This document shows, one piece after another, positions 33,673 to 47,398 of a stretch of DNA of 64,000 bases (positions are counted from its first letter, which is position 1; every line of letters begins with the position of its first letter). Below the pieces are notes generated by a model. It was not told where the DNA came from. It was given only the letters and a program-made list of their open reading frames with translations, and did no database searches. Source of the DNA: Glandiceps talaboti (taxonomy: Eukaryota; Hemichordata; Enteropneusta; Spengelidae); contig NC_135550.1 of NCBI RefSeq assembly GCF_964340395.1, positions 744,001-808,000 of the forward strand, written 5' to 3'. The translations under genes were made by a program, and so were the position numbers.

Positions 33673-35334
33673 TAGTCCCCGCGGACGAAGTCCGGAACGG
33701 GGACTTATGGATTGGGTTCCGTCTGTCTGTGCATGCGTGCGTGCGTCCGTCCGTCCGTCCGCAGCCGTTTCTTGGAGATGCCTGGACCGAATTTTTTCAA
33801 ACTTGGTACAGGGGCAACATGCTATGGCATACATATGCACGTCAATTTGTTTTATGATACGATCCAATATGGCCGCCTAGCAACCATTTTGTTTGCGAAT
33901 TTTCCCTGTCTAAAGCCATAACTCAGACATGCTTTAACAGATCTCATTCAAAGTTGGTATTAGGACAGTGTTCTATGACATACATGTGCATATTCATTGT
34001 TGTCATGATACGATCCAATATGGCTGCCTGGTAGCCATTTTGTTTGTGAATTTTCCCTGTCTAAAGCCATAACTCAGACATGCTTTAACAGATCTCATTC
34101 AAAGTTGGTATTAGGACAGTGTTCTATGACATACATGTGCATATTCATTGTTGTCATGATACGATCCAATATGGCTGCCTGGTAGCCATTTTGTTTGTGA
34201 ATTTTCCCTGTCTAAAGCCATAACTCAGACATGCTTGAACAGATCTCATTCAAAGTTGGTATTAGGACAGTGTTCTATGACATACATGTGCATATCCATT
34301 TTCATTGTGATACGATCCAATATGGCTGCCTGGTAGCCATTTTGTTTGCGAATTTTCATGTCCAAAGCCATAACTCAGACATGCTTGAACAGATCTCATT
34401 CAAAGTTGGTATTAGGACAGTGTTCTATGACATACATGTGCATATCCATTTTCATTGTGATACGATCCAATATGGCTGCCTGGTAGCCATTTTGTTTGCG
34501 AATTTTCATGTCCAAAGCCATAACTCAGACATGCTTGAAAAGATCTCATTAAAAGTTGGTATTAGGACAGTGTTCTATGACATACATGTGCATATCCATT
34601 TTCGTCGTGATACGATCCAATATGGCTGCCTGGCAGCCATATTGTTTGTGAATTTTCCATGTCCAAAGCCATAACTCAGACATGCTTGAACAGATCTCAT
34701 TCAAAGTTGGTATTAGGACAGCGTTCTATAACATACATGTGCATATCCATTTTCGTTGTGATACGATCCAATATGGCTGCCTGGCAGCCATTTTGTTTGC
34801 GAATTTTCATGTCCAAAGCCATAACTCAGACACATGATGCTTGAACAGATCTCATTCAAAGTTGGTATTAGGACAGTGTTCTATGACATACATGTGCATA
34901 TCCATTTTCGTCGTGATACGATCCAATATGGCTGCCTGGCAGCCATTTTGTTTGTGAATTTTCCATGTCCAAAGCCATTACTAAGACATGCTTGAACAGA
35001 TCTCATTCAAAGTTGGTATTAGGACAGCGTTCTATGACATACATGTGCATATCCATTTTTGTCATGATACGATCCAATATGGCTGCCTGGCAGCCATTTT
35101 GTTTGTGAATTTTCCATGTCCAAAGCCATAACTCAGACTCCATTTTCATCGTGATATGATCCCCCATACCCAACCAATCCTTTATTGTTGGAGGCCTATT
35201 CCATGTCCAACAAGCACACACAACATATCTAAGTCTGTTTGTTTTAGGTTCACAAATGTTGTTGCGTGATCACAGTAGTGATAATTCCTTAAAACCCAAT
35301 TATAGCGGGGACTATGTCATTCTCAATGACTTGT
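33673..35334 (+). mobile_element. F2 element, copy with the longest array
   Basis: A perfect F2 head hairpin is followed by about nine units of roughly 150 bp (ACTCAGACATGCTT phrase). The tail GCGGGGACTATGTCATTC...AATGACTTGTT is complementary to the 5' TAGTCCCCGC. Neighbouring units (34230-34530) are nearly identical, showing recent expansion. Confidence 0.85.
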
Positions 35335-36700
35335 TTTTTGCGCATTTCCCAGTCATTATTTTTCTGAGATTTTGTGTAATTTTCATAACAGTAGATTTTT
35401 TGTAAAATGGTGACTATAATATAAAAGTACAATATTTTACCAACTTTCTGTGTGAAATGTGTTTTATAGTGAGTCATCATATGAAACCACTAACCACTTT
35501 ATTACATCGCTAAAACAAAACTGCATAGTGGAGAGCTGAACAACTGAACCACTTCTACATGTTACCAAAAAAAAGAAATAAAGAAAACAGCAGAGCTATT
35601 CTGACCGATAGGTCACTTGTTGTGAAAGCAGCCTTAGTTTCTGTTTGTAGAATTGTGTTAGATGTTCACCATGGGTACAATATATGACTTCTCTTTTCTG
35701 TGCAGATTATAATACAATGAATGGAATACAGTAGATTTATACAGCTCATTGCCTGACTTATCGAAATCCTTACTAACATTGCTACATTTTACTGCCAAAC
35801 TAGAATGACTATACTGTTTCAATAAGCCAGCATGGTGTTTTTGCAAGTCACACAAGGTCTTTTTGTTACACATTACATAAACATAATACAGACACTAAAA
35901 ACACACAGGTATATAATGATACATTTTATCACAGTGTGAACACAAATAAACATCACTGTCAGATGAAAGAAGGAAGAATCAAATATAAAACTAATTATTT
36001 GTGTTCACAGTATATACCTTTACATGCCTGCCTGTTATCACTTTCTGTAGTTTGTTTTTAGAATTCCAACAAAACACATTATGTGAGATTTAACAAAAAC
36101 ATGTTGCCTAATTAAAACGCTGTAGTCTTTCTGGTTTGGTAGTATTGTCATAGATAACAAATATAGTACCACTTCTTCTTTTCATCGTCTGGCGTCTCCA
36201 GTTTTCAGACACGTCAATGGTATAAAATGTAACAATTGTACTTCAGTGCCAGTCTATACGGTTTAGCAATGTCAATCAGCTTTTTCGTCGGGCCAGAAAT
36301 TAATAATATTTAGCAATCGTGAAGCCAGGTAATAAAATACAGCACTATTGGTATAAGTCACGCCAGACGACGGGTTGTTTCAATTTATTGGCTCCCATTG
36401 TACCATTGTAATTGCAATAATCTAGTGTCAAACTTAAGGTTCACTTTTCATTATCACTTACAAAGTAATTTATAGGATTAAACACTTTCAGGATACTGAT
36501 GAATAATATTTCAAATACGGTGACAATATTAACAATACCAGGACATGGACATGTTGTGACCATTTAATGAGCAAAGACAATAAGTTGGTCCAATTTAATT
36601 GCAAAGGCATTACAAAGTGTGTTTATGTACCGTATTGCTTCTATGCAAAAACTCAAGGCATGTCATACTTCGGTTTCCTCTTAATAGTATCAACAGTCAA
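35335..36700. other. AT-rich spacer
   Basis: No supported gene. A short inverted pair, CGTCTGGCGT (36188) and ACGCCAGACG (36362), frames about 180 bp and could be a tiny MITE. Confidence 0.35.
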
Positions 36701-37424
36701 TTTTTAGCACAACTGAACTGAAGGTTCAGTAGTGCTATAGGCATGGCAAAGTGTCTGTCTGTCTGTCTGTCTGTGTGTGTGGATGTGTGTGTTTGAATGT
36801 GTGTGTGTGTGTAAACAACCAAATAATCACGTATATTGCAGACAACAGGAATTGAAAGCAAATGAATAAACATCCAAAAAATCTATGCATGTGTGCCTAG
36901 AAACAAGACCACGGCCATAGCAACAGCCAAATGATCACATATATTTTGAAGATAACAGTAGGGATTAATAGACAAATGAATAAACATTCAATAAATGTAT
37001 GCAAATTTGCCTAGCAACAAGACCACGCCCATAGCAACAGTCAAATAATCAGGTATATTGCAAAGATAACAGGAATTGAAAGACAAATGAATAAACATTC
37101 AATAAATGTATGCAAATGTGCCTAGCAACAAGACCACGCCCATAGTAACAGCCAAATGATCACGTATATTGCAAAGATAATATCAGGAATTCATACACAA
37201 GTGAACAAAAACATTTAAAAATGTATGCAAATATAGCTAGCGACATGACCAAACCCATAGCAACAGCCAAATGATCACGAATATCGCAAAGGTAGCAACA
37301 TGGTTGGATAGGCAACTGGATAGTCATTCAGCAAATGAACACCTATTGTTAGCATGGACTAGCATATGGATAAACATTTTTTAAAACTGTACTGTTGTGC
37401 TACAATGCCATTGGCGGTATTTTT
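36701..37424 (+). mobile_element. F1 element lacking the 145-bp phrase units
   Basis: A full head hairpin and microsatellite pass directly into the ~112-bp units (CCAAATAATCACGTATATTGC) and the standard tail. The four phrase units are absent, so this is an internal deletion derivative. Confidence 0.8.
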
Positions 37425-38420
37425 ACAATTTACTCCTTCCAAAATGAATGTTTGTTCTTCATTATTAGAGTGTGTGAGTGCTAAATGTAAATGAAAGCCA
37501 CCACAGGAAACTGTAAGCTTTATTTCCTAATGAATTGCCAACTCTATCATCACCCATAATAATATCCGAGTATCAACACAATTGTATGCTATATATTGAT
37601 TGAAATATTCAACTTTTATGAACAATCACAATAAATTAGTCAGGATATGTGATGCAAAATATAGACAATTATACAAATGGATGCTTACATATACAGGGAA
37701 TTTGTCTGCATGTCTGCAGTGTTGTTAAGAACAGGTACGTGCAATGTGTGTCTAGATCTGTCTTTAACAGTGTCTGTGTCTATGTATGCTTGTGTCTGTG
37801 TATCTGTGTAATAGTCTGTCTAGTCTGTGTCTGTCACTGTTTGTCTGTCTGTCTGTAATGCTATGAATACAATGACACCATGTAGTACATAGTATGAAGT
37901 GATATGAATACAAAGCCAGTATGTAGTACATAGCATGTAGTGCTATGAATACAAAGACTATGTATAGTAGGGTCACACATTTTCATGCCTGTGTTTGGGG
38001 GAGAGTCACAATTTTTTGGACTGGGTGTTTGTGCAGCAAAATATTTTTTTAAATTTTCTGTGAGACAGAAGAGAAAATACTGAACTGATGTTAATGATTA
38101 GCTTAACAAAGTTTCTCTATTATGAAAACTTTTATATTCAGTCTACTGCCATGTACACAACTGAATTCAATGTACAATATACATCTTTAGTCTAACTACC
38201 ACCATATCCATCACTAACATCAACACTGCCACCACCACCACCACTGTCAGTGATTGCTCTGGTCATCATCATTATTTTGATTGTCAATGTTGTCGCTGTC
38301 ATTATCATTATCATCATCACATTTGTCATCATCAATGTCACCATCATCATCATTATAAGTGTGCCTGAAAAGTATTTTCGTTTTGGCGTCCTTAGTTACA
38401 TACTCTAGATTAAAAATAGT
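37425..38420. other. Spacer with short repeats
   Basis: Includes (GTCT)n at 37740-37856 and two to three ~50-bp units of the type TACATAGNATG...GAATACAAAG at 37858-37965. A (CAC)n/(CAT)n-rich zone lies at 38225-38355. No gene is supported. Confidence 0.5.
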
Positions 38421-38800
38421 TTTTAGCTCCGCTGTCAGCGAAAGCTGAAAGCATAGCTTTAGGTATAGGTTGTATAGAGTATAGAGTGTATAGGTGAATC
38501 ATAGGTGTCCGTCAAACTTTTATATTTTCATCATCTTCTCCGAAAGTAACAGCCAGAATACTTCGATATTTGGTGTGCATGTTCCCTGGGGGAGGCTATT
38601 CAGATTTGTTCATGCCAAGTTGATCAGTGCCATTTCAATTTTTTATGATTTTTTTTTCAAAAATGACATTTTCATCATCTCCTCATATACTTCATATCAG
38701 ATTGCTTTGATATCTGGAGTGTTGAAGCACAGAGGGTAGCTTACTTAGATTTGTTAATTTCAAGTCAGCACGTCTTCTCTTCTATTTTTTATGATTTTTT
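38421..38800 (+). mobile_element. F4 element head and 5' units
   Basis: TTTTTAGCTCCGCTGTCAGC is followed by GCTGAAAGCATAGCT, giving a head with self-complementary parts. Two phrase units follow (CTTCGATATTTGGTGTGCATG and CTTTGATATCTGGAGTGTTG, about 140 bp apart). It shares the plan of F1-F3 but no tail was found. Confidence 0.5.
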
Positions 38801-39198
38801 TTTTTGTAATTTGAAAAAAAAAATGAATATGTTAATGAGCATTATGACCGACGCCATATTGGAAATCAGACCACGAGACTTAAGTAAACTGCCACTTTTC
38901 AAAAGACACTATTGACGTCAAACAAGCACTGTAATATGTGCTATAGTCATAATTCTATGCATTGTGCACCCAAATGACAAGCGTTTGTTCGAAACAGGGT
39001 TGTGAATCCAAATTCTGCACCCCTTCTACATAATCAGCCAGTCCGCATCATCCTCATTTGCATGCATCGTGTGCATATCTATCCTTCAGATCGCGACTGT
39101 TACTCTTTGAATGGCTGCTCACGGGATTTATTTTTGGGTATTTTCAACTCGCCGTAACTTTCACTAGAGTCCACCATTTTAGATACTGTAAACGCCTA

Positions 39199-39395
39199 AA
39201 CCTCAACTGACATCTCTTCTTTCGTACCAGCAACACAAATTTTGGAATTACATTTAGGAATACCGATTTTCCAACGAATTCGAGACGCATACTTGAGGCC
39301 CTGAAATTTCTTTTCGGACCGGAAAGTTTTACAAATTTCACAAAAAGGTGGATTTTTATGTGTTTTAAATAACTGTGGCAAGTAAATTTAGTAGG
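39199..39395 (-). CDS. Possible coding exon with paired cysteines
   Basis: After an acceptor-like TTTACTTGCCACAG, the minus strand is open and reads LFKTHKNPPFCEICKTFR, later PKCNSKICVAG, and stops after MSVEV. The C-x2-C and later C-x5-C spacing and balanced codon use suggest a small zinc-binding segment. I do not recognise the family. An overlapping longer frame (39144-39494) starts at an ATG but is basic and featureless. Confidence 0.2.
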
Positions 39396-40268
39396 ATCGT
39401 TGTGTAAAGCTCCGTTCAAGAATTTTCGGTAGAAAATGACCGATTTGACCTGACCTCGTTTGACCGGGCGATTTTCCACAGCAAGTAGCAACATGGGACA
39501 TGTTCTTGTTATTCACTAAAATCACACTTCAGACCCACTATAAAAAAATGTGATCTTTGAGGTATCCAACCACCTTTAGGATGTTCCCATGGCTTCTTGA
39601 CTTCAGCAACAGATTTGTTAGGTTAGGAATTACAAACTTCTTGACCAGGTTTCTAGCTACTTCTCCCTGTTTGCATCTGAACCCCCCCCCCCCCCCAGCC
39701 CAATTTGGGACAATCCTACCAAATGGCAAACAAATCAATATTTCAGTTACTTTGATAGAGAAATAAGCTAATATGAAATAAATAAAATAAGACAGAAACT
39801 ATCAATTATAAGTAATCATTTCTGGAAAACTAAGTACTACAAATATGAAAAAAAAACATCCTTATAACCCTTTAAAGTTTAATGACTTGGTTTAACTACA
39901 CCCTTTATATATGGTGGCTTTACAGGGTTTAATATGAAACACACACACACATACTTTCCAAGCATTTTTTGTTTACTACAGAATGTTTACTCTTCCCACT
40001 TAGTGACAGTATCTCATTCACTTACATAAACATATGTTGTCCATCATGGACAATGTTTGCATATTTTGCATTTCATCTGTAAATTTATGGAGTCAGATCT
40101 TTGTTCATAGAAAACGACCTTTGTTGACAACAGCAATGCTTAGTTTAATAACATATTTCTTCAAACCCTTCCATGATGGGATTATATTTATTGCCATTCA
40201 GTTATTGAGGGAACAAAATAACACTGAGACGATGAGAAATAAATATATGAAACTTAGACACAACTTAC

Positions 40269-40290
40269 TCCAAAACTGGAGATCATCCAT
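40269..40290 (-). CDS. Possible seven-codon first exon
   Basis: AAAAGATGG opens ATG GAT GAT CTC CAG TTT TGG A and is followed at once by GTAAGT, an ideal donor. It lies beside plus-strand starts in GC-richer DNA at 40454 (ATGGCTAGC) and 40694 (ATGGCGCTC, then GTAACC), so 40260-40700 may be a bidirectional promoter. No second exon is recognised. Confidence 0.18.
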
Positions 40291-40693
40291 CTTTTCACGC
40301 CATTTTCAAGGAAACATCTGAATGTTCAGTCAGGGCAAAACACTAAGAAAGTCGACAGTGGAACTTTCACTGTTCATCTGGTTTGCAGTGTCAGCCATTT
40401 TGAGTTGTACAACCTTACTGAATCCAACTTGAGGCCAAAAAACTTTTCCTGAAGATGGCTAGCAGAACGAACGATACCTCAACATCAACAACAACACGTT
40501 TGTTCCTGCACTTCATTGAAACAAACTTGAAAACGAAATAATACTGATATCAAATCAAACAATTTGGAATCAGCTTGTTGTGGTAACAAAACCACCACAA
40601 CCACAGTCCCAACTCTAAGTCCCGTGAAACTGATACTGTCGCTATCGATACGGGTCGCTTTTCTCATGATTTACAAATGTCAAAGGGCATTTA

Positions 40694-40835
40694 TAAAATG
40701 GCGCTCTCGATGACACACCAAGAAAAATATGAAGAGCAAAAGCTGTTGGTAACCAGTTCTTGTATCAGGGTGATGGTGCACTGCCCAACTCCCAGGTTTA
40801 AAGATTCTGTTAACATTACCACCAGTGTTGCCTAT
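40694..40835 (+). other. Short open frame in promoter-like DNA
   Basis: AAAATGGCGCTCTCGATGAC opens a frame beginning MALSMTHQEKYEEQKLL. The start has YY1-type context and is followed by a possible donor (TTG|GTAACC). It has no family resemblance I can name. Confidence 0.15.
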
Positions 40836-41269
40836 TGATGATACATGTATTAAGTTTACACATACATATAATTTATAATAAGGCCAGACAAAATAAAAAA
40901 GCTGTTCAACGGGCAACCTCAGCCCATCAGTGTCACATTGTCATTTGGTAGGCAGGACGATTTTAATTTTTTTTTTTGCAATAATTGGGCAAGGATGTAA
41001 AAATGAGCCATAAATAATGATGGTAAAACAGTTTGAGTTGAGTTTACATAGTATTTAATTCAGACATTGTTATTTTATCCCTTTGTCTGTATGGCAATAT
41101 AGATTTGTTATCATCAGATCTACAGTTAGTTAGGAAATGTACACTATTTACATTTAAACAACCAATGAACCTCCAGAATTATTGTAGCCTGTGACCCTGT
41201 CTGTCACCTACATTACTGTACACTAGGGACGTAACATTACCAGTGATATTGATAATCAATTACAATAAC

Positions 41270-41720
41270 AGTCATATTTACAAAGGATGTGGATTTCACA
41301 TGCATATAGAGATGTCTCAAAATGAGCTCTAACTTGTACTTGGAGGTACTAATAGTCAGCCACATTCCATCTTGATTTGGGAGAAAGACATTATCACCAT
41401 GATTGGGTAGGCAGGCAGCTGCTGCTGCTTGGAAGGGGACACTTCCAAAGCGAAAACATTTTTGACAATAATTTAAGACCCTGTAGGAGGCCATTTAGAG
41501 GCATAAAATATCAAACCATAAACATAATGTCTGACAATGCTTGAATATGGTCATAAAATACCAGAATTGAAACAATTTTACTATGCACTCCATATTGTCT
41601 GGCTATGAAGTGTATTTAGTTGTGGCAAAGCTGCGATATATTTTGCAGATGTGCCCTTGGTAAATGACTTCTCCTGAAGTATGACTTGGTTCCAAAAAAG
41701 CGCAACATTTCAAGTGAGAA
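41270..41720 (-). repeat. Dispersed repeat R, copy 1
   Basis: Reverse complement of sequence at 58895-59075 and related to 62515-62900. Landmarks are GGCCTCCTACA next to CTAAATGG, the GAAGTCATTTACC block and the AATCAAGAT block. The minus-strand open frame at 41237-41494 falls in this repeat, so it is not taken as a gene. Confidence 0.6.
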
Positions 41721-42116
41721 TTTTAATATATAATTTTGAATTCAAGACTCCAGTGTATAAGCTATTGTATTGTATTGTATTGTATTGTAATGTATTGTAT
41801 TGTATTGTATTGTATAATGCAATTTGTTCAGAAAATATTTTTTTTTAAATCCCCTTAAATATGAAATAAAGTGTGCATATTAGTCCAGAAACCACATATT
41901 GCCTATCACCAAAGATAAATATAAAAAATATAAATGCCAAAAATATGGGTAGGTTAGGCCCATTGAACAGCCTTTTTATTTCCCCTGGCCTAAATATTAA
42001 AATAGATGACATCACTACTACTGGAAAAATCTTACATATGACTAAACTCAGCGTGAGTGTGTGGTTCATAATCCAGAACTAAACAGTACTTATATATGTC
42101 AAAAAGAAGATGGGGG

Positions 42117-43060
42117 GCCTTAAATAGACTGGGCTCCATCCGTGTGTGTGTGTGTGTGCGTGCGTCCAGAGCCATTTGTCAAAAATAACTGTACCGATTT
42201 CTCTCAAACTTGATACAAGGACAACACACTATGGCAGACATATGCACGGTAATTTATTTTGTGATACAATCCAATATTAGCTGCCAGACGGTCATTTTGT
42301 TACGATTTTCTCATGCCTAAAGCCATTACGCAGACATGCCTGAACAGATATAAGGACAGTGTTGTATTACATACATATGCAGGTCAATTTATGTAGCAAT
42401 ACAATCCAATATGGCCAACGGGTGGCCATTGTTTTATGATTTTTTTCATGTCCAGAACCATTACTTGGACATGACTGGACCAATTTCTATCAAACTTGGC
42501 ACAAGGACAATGCACTATGGTATACATATATGCATGTCAATTTATGTCTCAATACAATCCAGTATGGCTGCCGTGCGGCCATTTTGTTACCATTTGTTCA
42601 TGTCCAGAACCATTACTTCGATGTGTCTGAACCAATTCCCTTCAAACTGGGTACAGGGATATATTGTATCATATTCTTCATATACATGTCAACAATATAA
42701 CCACTGGGTGAACATAAACAATTTCCATCAAAACTTTACACAAAGACAGTGTACAATGATGTATATGTGTATGTCAATTTGTGTCATGACTAGATCCAAC
42801 ATGACTGCTGGGCAGCCATTCTGTTTTAACTAATTCCCTTTAAACTGGATACAAGGATATATCTTGTACTATAATTTTCACATGCATATCAACTTGTGTC
42901 ACGATACGATCCAATATGGCCACTGACATTGTCCTTATACCAACTTTGAATGAGATCTGTTCAGGCATGTCTGCATAATAGCTTTGAAAATTTTGTTAGG
43001 ATTTTCCATGTTTGGGACCATTACACACTCATGCATGAACACTTTCCATTAAAACTTATT
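42117..43060 (+). mobile_element. Diverged F2-like element
   Basis: (GT)n is followed by units resembling F2 (ACCGATTTCTCTCAAACTTG, ACACTATGGCAGACATATGC), but with 10-20 percent or more divergence. No recognisable head hairpin or tail. Probably an older member. Confidence 0.55.
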
Positions 43061-44378
43061 TAACCATTTCCCCACCTGAGTACCCCATATATAAAGACAG
43101 CAAAGTTCATTCACCCATGATTCACCTATCTCGCCTTTATACCGTTTAACGGCAGCTATTGCTGCCATAACTAGTTCCATACATGCGTATTAGCTATGTT
43201 TTGCCAGCCAGCCATTTTGAACATGTGGAAATGAACGGTTTAGAAATAGAAAGAAATGACGAGCGATCGTAATTTTGTGTACGCTTTTCGCTGACAAAAT
43301 CGAATTTCAACATTGCGGAAGTAACCAATGGCTCTCATAACATCTCCTATGATATCAACCGTCCAAAGAAATTTCCACTGAATTTTACCAGAAATACATT
43401 GTTGACTACATGTTGTTGGTCGTGGGAATCGTACAAGCATCAGAAGTACCGCTAAGTTCGTGTGATCTCCCAACATGGAATTTACGGGTGTCATAGTGAA
43501 AGTCGGCAAAATGCGTAACTTGTTGACCCATAGTCTGCGCCCATACTATTGTCTTGGGGCCAATTTTTATCGATATAAAGAATTAATTTGGTCATATTTC
43601 TTTGTGGTAGTGTTCAAAAATGAATAATACTCGTATCGTACAAGGTCGATTTATACTGGTCAGTGCAGTGGTACATTAGCCTTTAGGCACGATCTGCGGA
43701 TTTTCCAATGGGATTTTTAGCGCGCTTTTTTTAGGGACAAAAAGAGTCAAATTCCAACATGGCCGCAACCAAAATCGTATACCACTACCTTGCCCATCTG
43801 ATTTTTGGTGCCGATACTACCGACTTGTGGGCATTTTTTACCGATTTAGAGAATAAATTCAGTGATAATTTTTTGCTGTCCTGTCTAATACTGAATTATA
43901 TTTACAGAAGCTCACTTTTCATATGGTCTTGAGGCGACGACTTCAGATATTTTAGTACACTTTCAATGCCAGTGGGGGACCGACTGTAGCACCATAAATG
44001 AATTAGTGAGCCGTTAGTTATTTTTATTCAAATTTAATACGACTGAAAATAACATTTTCTGACAAATTTTAGCCGATTTTGACCATTTAACCAGTATAGA
44101 GAAGTTTTGTAGGACATAAATGTTGGTATTTTGAATTTTGTTTGTGACATAAATGTTTTGTTTATTAGTGATATGTCAATAAATATACAACCAATGTTTG
44201 TTTTATTAATATTTTATTACTTGAATCCATATTTCGGTTGTGTATGTGACATTTGAATATATGAATTTGCAACTATGACGTAGAAAATTTATTTTCCATT
44301 AAAATGATAACTTATTTTTCAAAAATATGCAAGTCTAAGTATTTTTATATCAATTTGATTGCATACCACTCATGCTGG
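43061..44378. other. Spacer with two short open frames
   Basis: A plus-strand frame opens at 43760 (AACATGGCCGC, 57 codons, MAATKIVYHYLAHLIF...). A minus-strand frame of 89 codons lies at 43240-43509. Neither has a recognisable domain. YY1-like GCCATTTTG and ATGGCCGC motifs suggest promoter-like DNA, but a gene is not supported. Confidence 0.25.
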
Positions 44379-45537
44379 TTTTTTAGCACAACTGAACTGA
44401 TAAGGTTCAGTAGTGCTATAGGCATGGCAAAGTGTCTGTCTGTCTGTCTGTCTGTGTGTGTATGTGTGTAAACAACTTAAAGTCAAAAACTGCTGGACCG
44501 ATTGCTTTGATATTTGGTGGTCATGTTACTTCTGGTGTCTAGTTGGGAAATTGTTCAAATGAAAGTGATTGCATCAGGGATGTGGGTTTTGGGTCAAAAA
44601 ATGTGATTTTTGGTCAAAAAACTTAAACTCAGAAACTACTGGGCAGATTGGTGCGAAATTTGGTGGGAACATTCTTAAGGGGGTGTAAAGTAAGATTTGT
44701 TCATGACGGGATGATTCCATCAGTGATATGCAAATTAGGGCTGAAAATGTGTCTTTTTGCTTAAAAATCTATCATTCCAAAACCACTGAGCAGATTGGGC
44801 TGAAATTTAATGGAAATGCATTTAGGGATGTATGGACGAAGATATGTTAAGCATACCATGATTCCATGAGTGATATGGAATTAAGGTGTAAAAATGTGAA
44901 TTTTGGTCAAAAACTTATATCTCAAAAAATACTAAGTGAATGAGTTTGAAACTTGGTGAGATGTTTTTAGAAGTGTTATTCTTTGTCATTGCTTTTCCTC
45001 AAAAATCTTCAACTCTGAAATTACCCAGTAGATTGAGCTTAACTTTGTTGAGAATGTGTAGATTTGTCCTCATTAATAGCTGACACAGTGAGAACAGTAC
45101 ATTGTTAATTAACTATAATGTTTACTTTACTATTTCCTCTGGTGGTAAAGCCTGTAGCATGGCCAGTTTGGTTTATGACTGGATTATGTAATATATTGTA
45201 AGACAGCTGTTTCATCACCTACCCATATAAACTGAATGTAGCTGGCTTTTACAATATTACAATAAGACAACCAAGAAAGATAAACCTGTTACCTGGTATG
45301 ACTTGGTTCCAAATTGATTTTAAAAAATAAAGAAGTACAAAACCTTGTAGACACATCCCTTTAAAGTTTGATTAGGATGTTGCTATACTTGTCTTGTACA
45401 CTTCCAACATAGGATGGCTGGATTATGATGATGGAAATTAGGTATGAAAATTTTGTTTTGGTTACAACTTTAAATCTTCAAAAAATTATATATCTAACAT
45501 GAAGTTGTGCGGCAACGCAATATTTGCGCTATTTTTT
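44379..45537 (+). mobile_element. F1 element with variant tail
   Basis: A complete head (TAGCACAACTGAACTGATAAGG) and four to five phrase units are present, but no ~112-bp units. The tail is GAAGTTGTGCGGCAACGCAA...GCGCTATTTTTT, a changed version that keeps both the complement of the head and a terminal hairpin. Confidence 0.7.
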
Positions 45538-45944
45538 AATTATTTTATTTGTCCCTTTAATACACAGGAGGCAAATTCTGTGTTGTCTAGGTATACCTAA
45601 TTTACGATCGGATTCTACTCTGAGTTGGTGTCCTGAAGCTCTAAATCTACACAAAGCAAATCTCAAGGTACTGTCTTCGGTATTTGAAAGATAAAACACA
45701 CTTAAAATTGATCTTGAAATCACGATATTTATCCAGTTTAGAATAATCCAACAAGCCAGAACTCCATGACTGGATATGAATATCGCGAGATCTCTGTTAG
45801 CTGCTTAAGGCCTCAATAAAACCACCTTCATCTTCAACACCTTGATTTAGCTAAGCAAAACCAAATCCATACGAGAAAAGTAGTTTCTTTACCGAAACAG
45901 TAAATGTAAGTTTGAAATGAGTCTCCCATGTCACATAAAAATGG

Positions 45945-46275
45945 CCCCGTAACATTGGTATAGTGGCATTAATATTGCATGTATAGTAAAGTCACCGGTA
46001 TGTTAGAGAACTTTAGGTGGTCATACCTAGTGTATAATAGAAACTGGAATCTGATGAGATGTGGTGATTTGTAGTGTCAATAACATGTAGTGTCCAAAAT
46101 AGAAAGTGTATTAATCCCTTCTGACAAGTTCATAGTGACGAGTAGGGAACAATTTAGATTAACTTCTTTTATAAACTATCTATGAAGATTACCATTTAAC
46201 GAAACCTTCAAGTTCACTTTTGCCCTAAAGTGCAATATAAGTGAAGCACTGATTGTGAAACAGCCAAGCATTTAC
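45945..46275 (+). repeat. Dispersed repeat, copy B
   Basis: Homologous to 21525-21855, and uninterrupted into 46325-46420. It acts as the pre-insertion reference for copy A. Confidence 0.7.
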
Positions 46276-46429
46276 ATGACATGTTCTGTAACTAGTGTGG
46301 TAGCTAGGTAATACATGTATATGTATATTTATAGTTATGCTTGAACTAATAAGTAATATTAAAGAATTCATGTAAGAAACAGGGAGAAGAACAAATATTT
46401 ACATGTACCACATTTCAGACAAGGCTATA

Positions 46430-47398
46430 TGCCACTGTAGAAAAATGATTTTTTTTCTTCCATCACAATCCAAAACACAATGACCCCCCCTATCCACAAT
46501 TTTGAAAACAGCATACCCCCCCCCCTCTACTGCCAATTTAAAAAACAGGGTGACCCCCCCCCCCTCCCAATCCACCCCCCCCCCCCCGGCCGAAGAAACT
46601 GACCGGTCCCTAAGCATGGATAGTTCTATTTCTAACGTTGCACTCCAGCACTCACACTCTCATACTCTCGTACGGGATCGTTCAGGTCCAAGTCGGGAAT
46701 TAGTCACGACTGAGAAGAGATTTCGGCTTGCCAGAATCACCTACCCGAGTGCTTCTGGATGTTTAATTCTCACTTTAAGTATACTTCCAATACAATGGAA
46801 TTTACACAACAACTAAGAAAATTAATAGAAAATCACGCCATCATAAAAGTTATTACATACTTTTCTTTAACCAATCATGTGAATTCCAGTTACATCACGG
46901 TTGCCCAGATTCGTAATCGCCAGTCTACTTCTGACCTATGGCCTACAATGCCGAAATGTAGAATTTATTCCCATAATTCCGAAATACGATATTTTGGATC
47001 GTAACATTAGTAGTTTGAGTGTCAAGGTCAAGTACTGTCAATGCTATACTTCTGCATTCCCTAATTATATAAACACAAACTAGGCATTATACGAAACATT
47101 ATACTTCACATGAAGATGTTGTAAATGTGGTTTTATTAAGAGGAAATTAATTTTAAAAAATTAACTGTATGGTAAGGTTGCCATGGTAATTAGGCATTCT
47201 CTCAAGCCAGTGTATTATGTTTTTCCTTCACACAACGCGACGTGGTGTGTCTCGATTGATGTCGTAAAGAGACTTGTGGCACTTGGGTTTACAACATACG
47301 ATCAGCTTTCTATAACGTCTAGTAACCAAAGGAACTGAACACATTTACTTCAAGGCAATAATCACGATACTCCTAAATTTGTAAAGAGATGGCACGTA
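46430..47398. other. C-run sequence and unassigned spacer
   Basis: C-runs separated by short phrases at 46480-46590, related to the sequence around 54465-54550 and 55225-55330. The plus-strand open frame at 46502 is a product of these. No gene is supported beyond. Confidence 0.4.

Noticed and set aside
34231-34674. 147-codon open frame in F2
   Set aside because: It follows from 150-bp units being a multiple of three; the same peptide repeats in every F2 copy.
41237-41494. 85-codon minus-strand frame beginning MASYRVLNYC
   Set aside because: It lies in dispersed repeat R, whose other copies do not keep the frame.
46502-46816. Plus-strand 104-codon frame rich in Pro
   Set aside because: The Pro-rich half is C-run sequence shared with other repeat sites; the rest has no recognisable domain.
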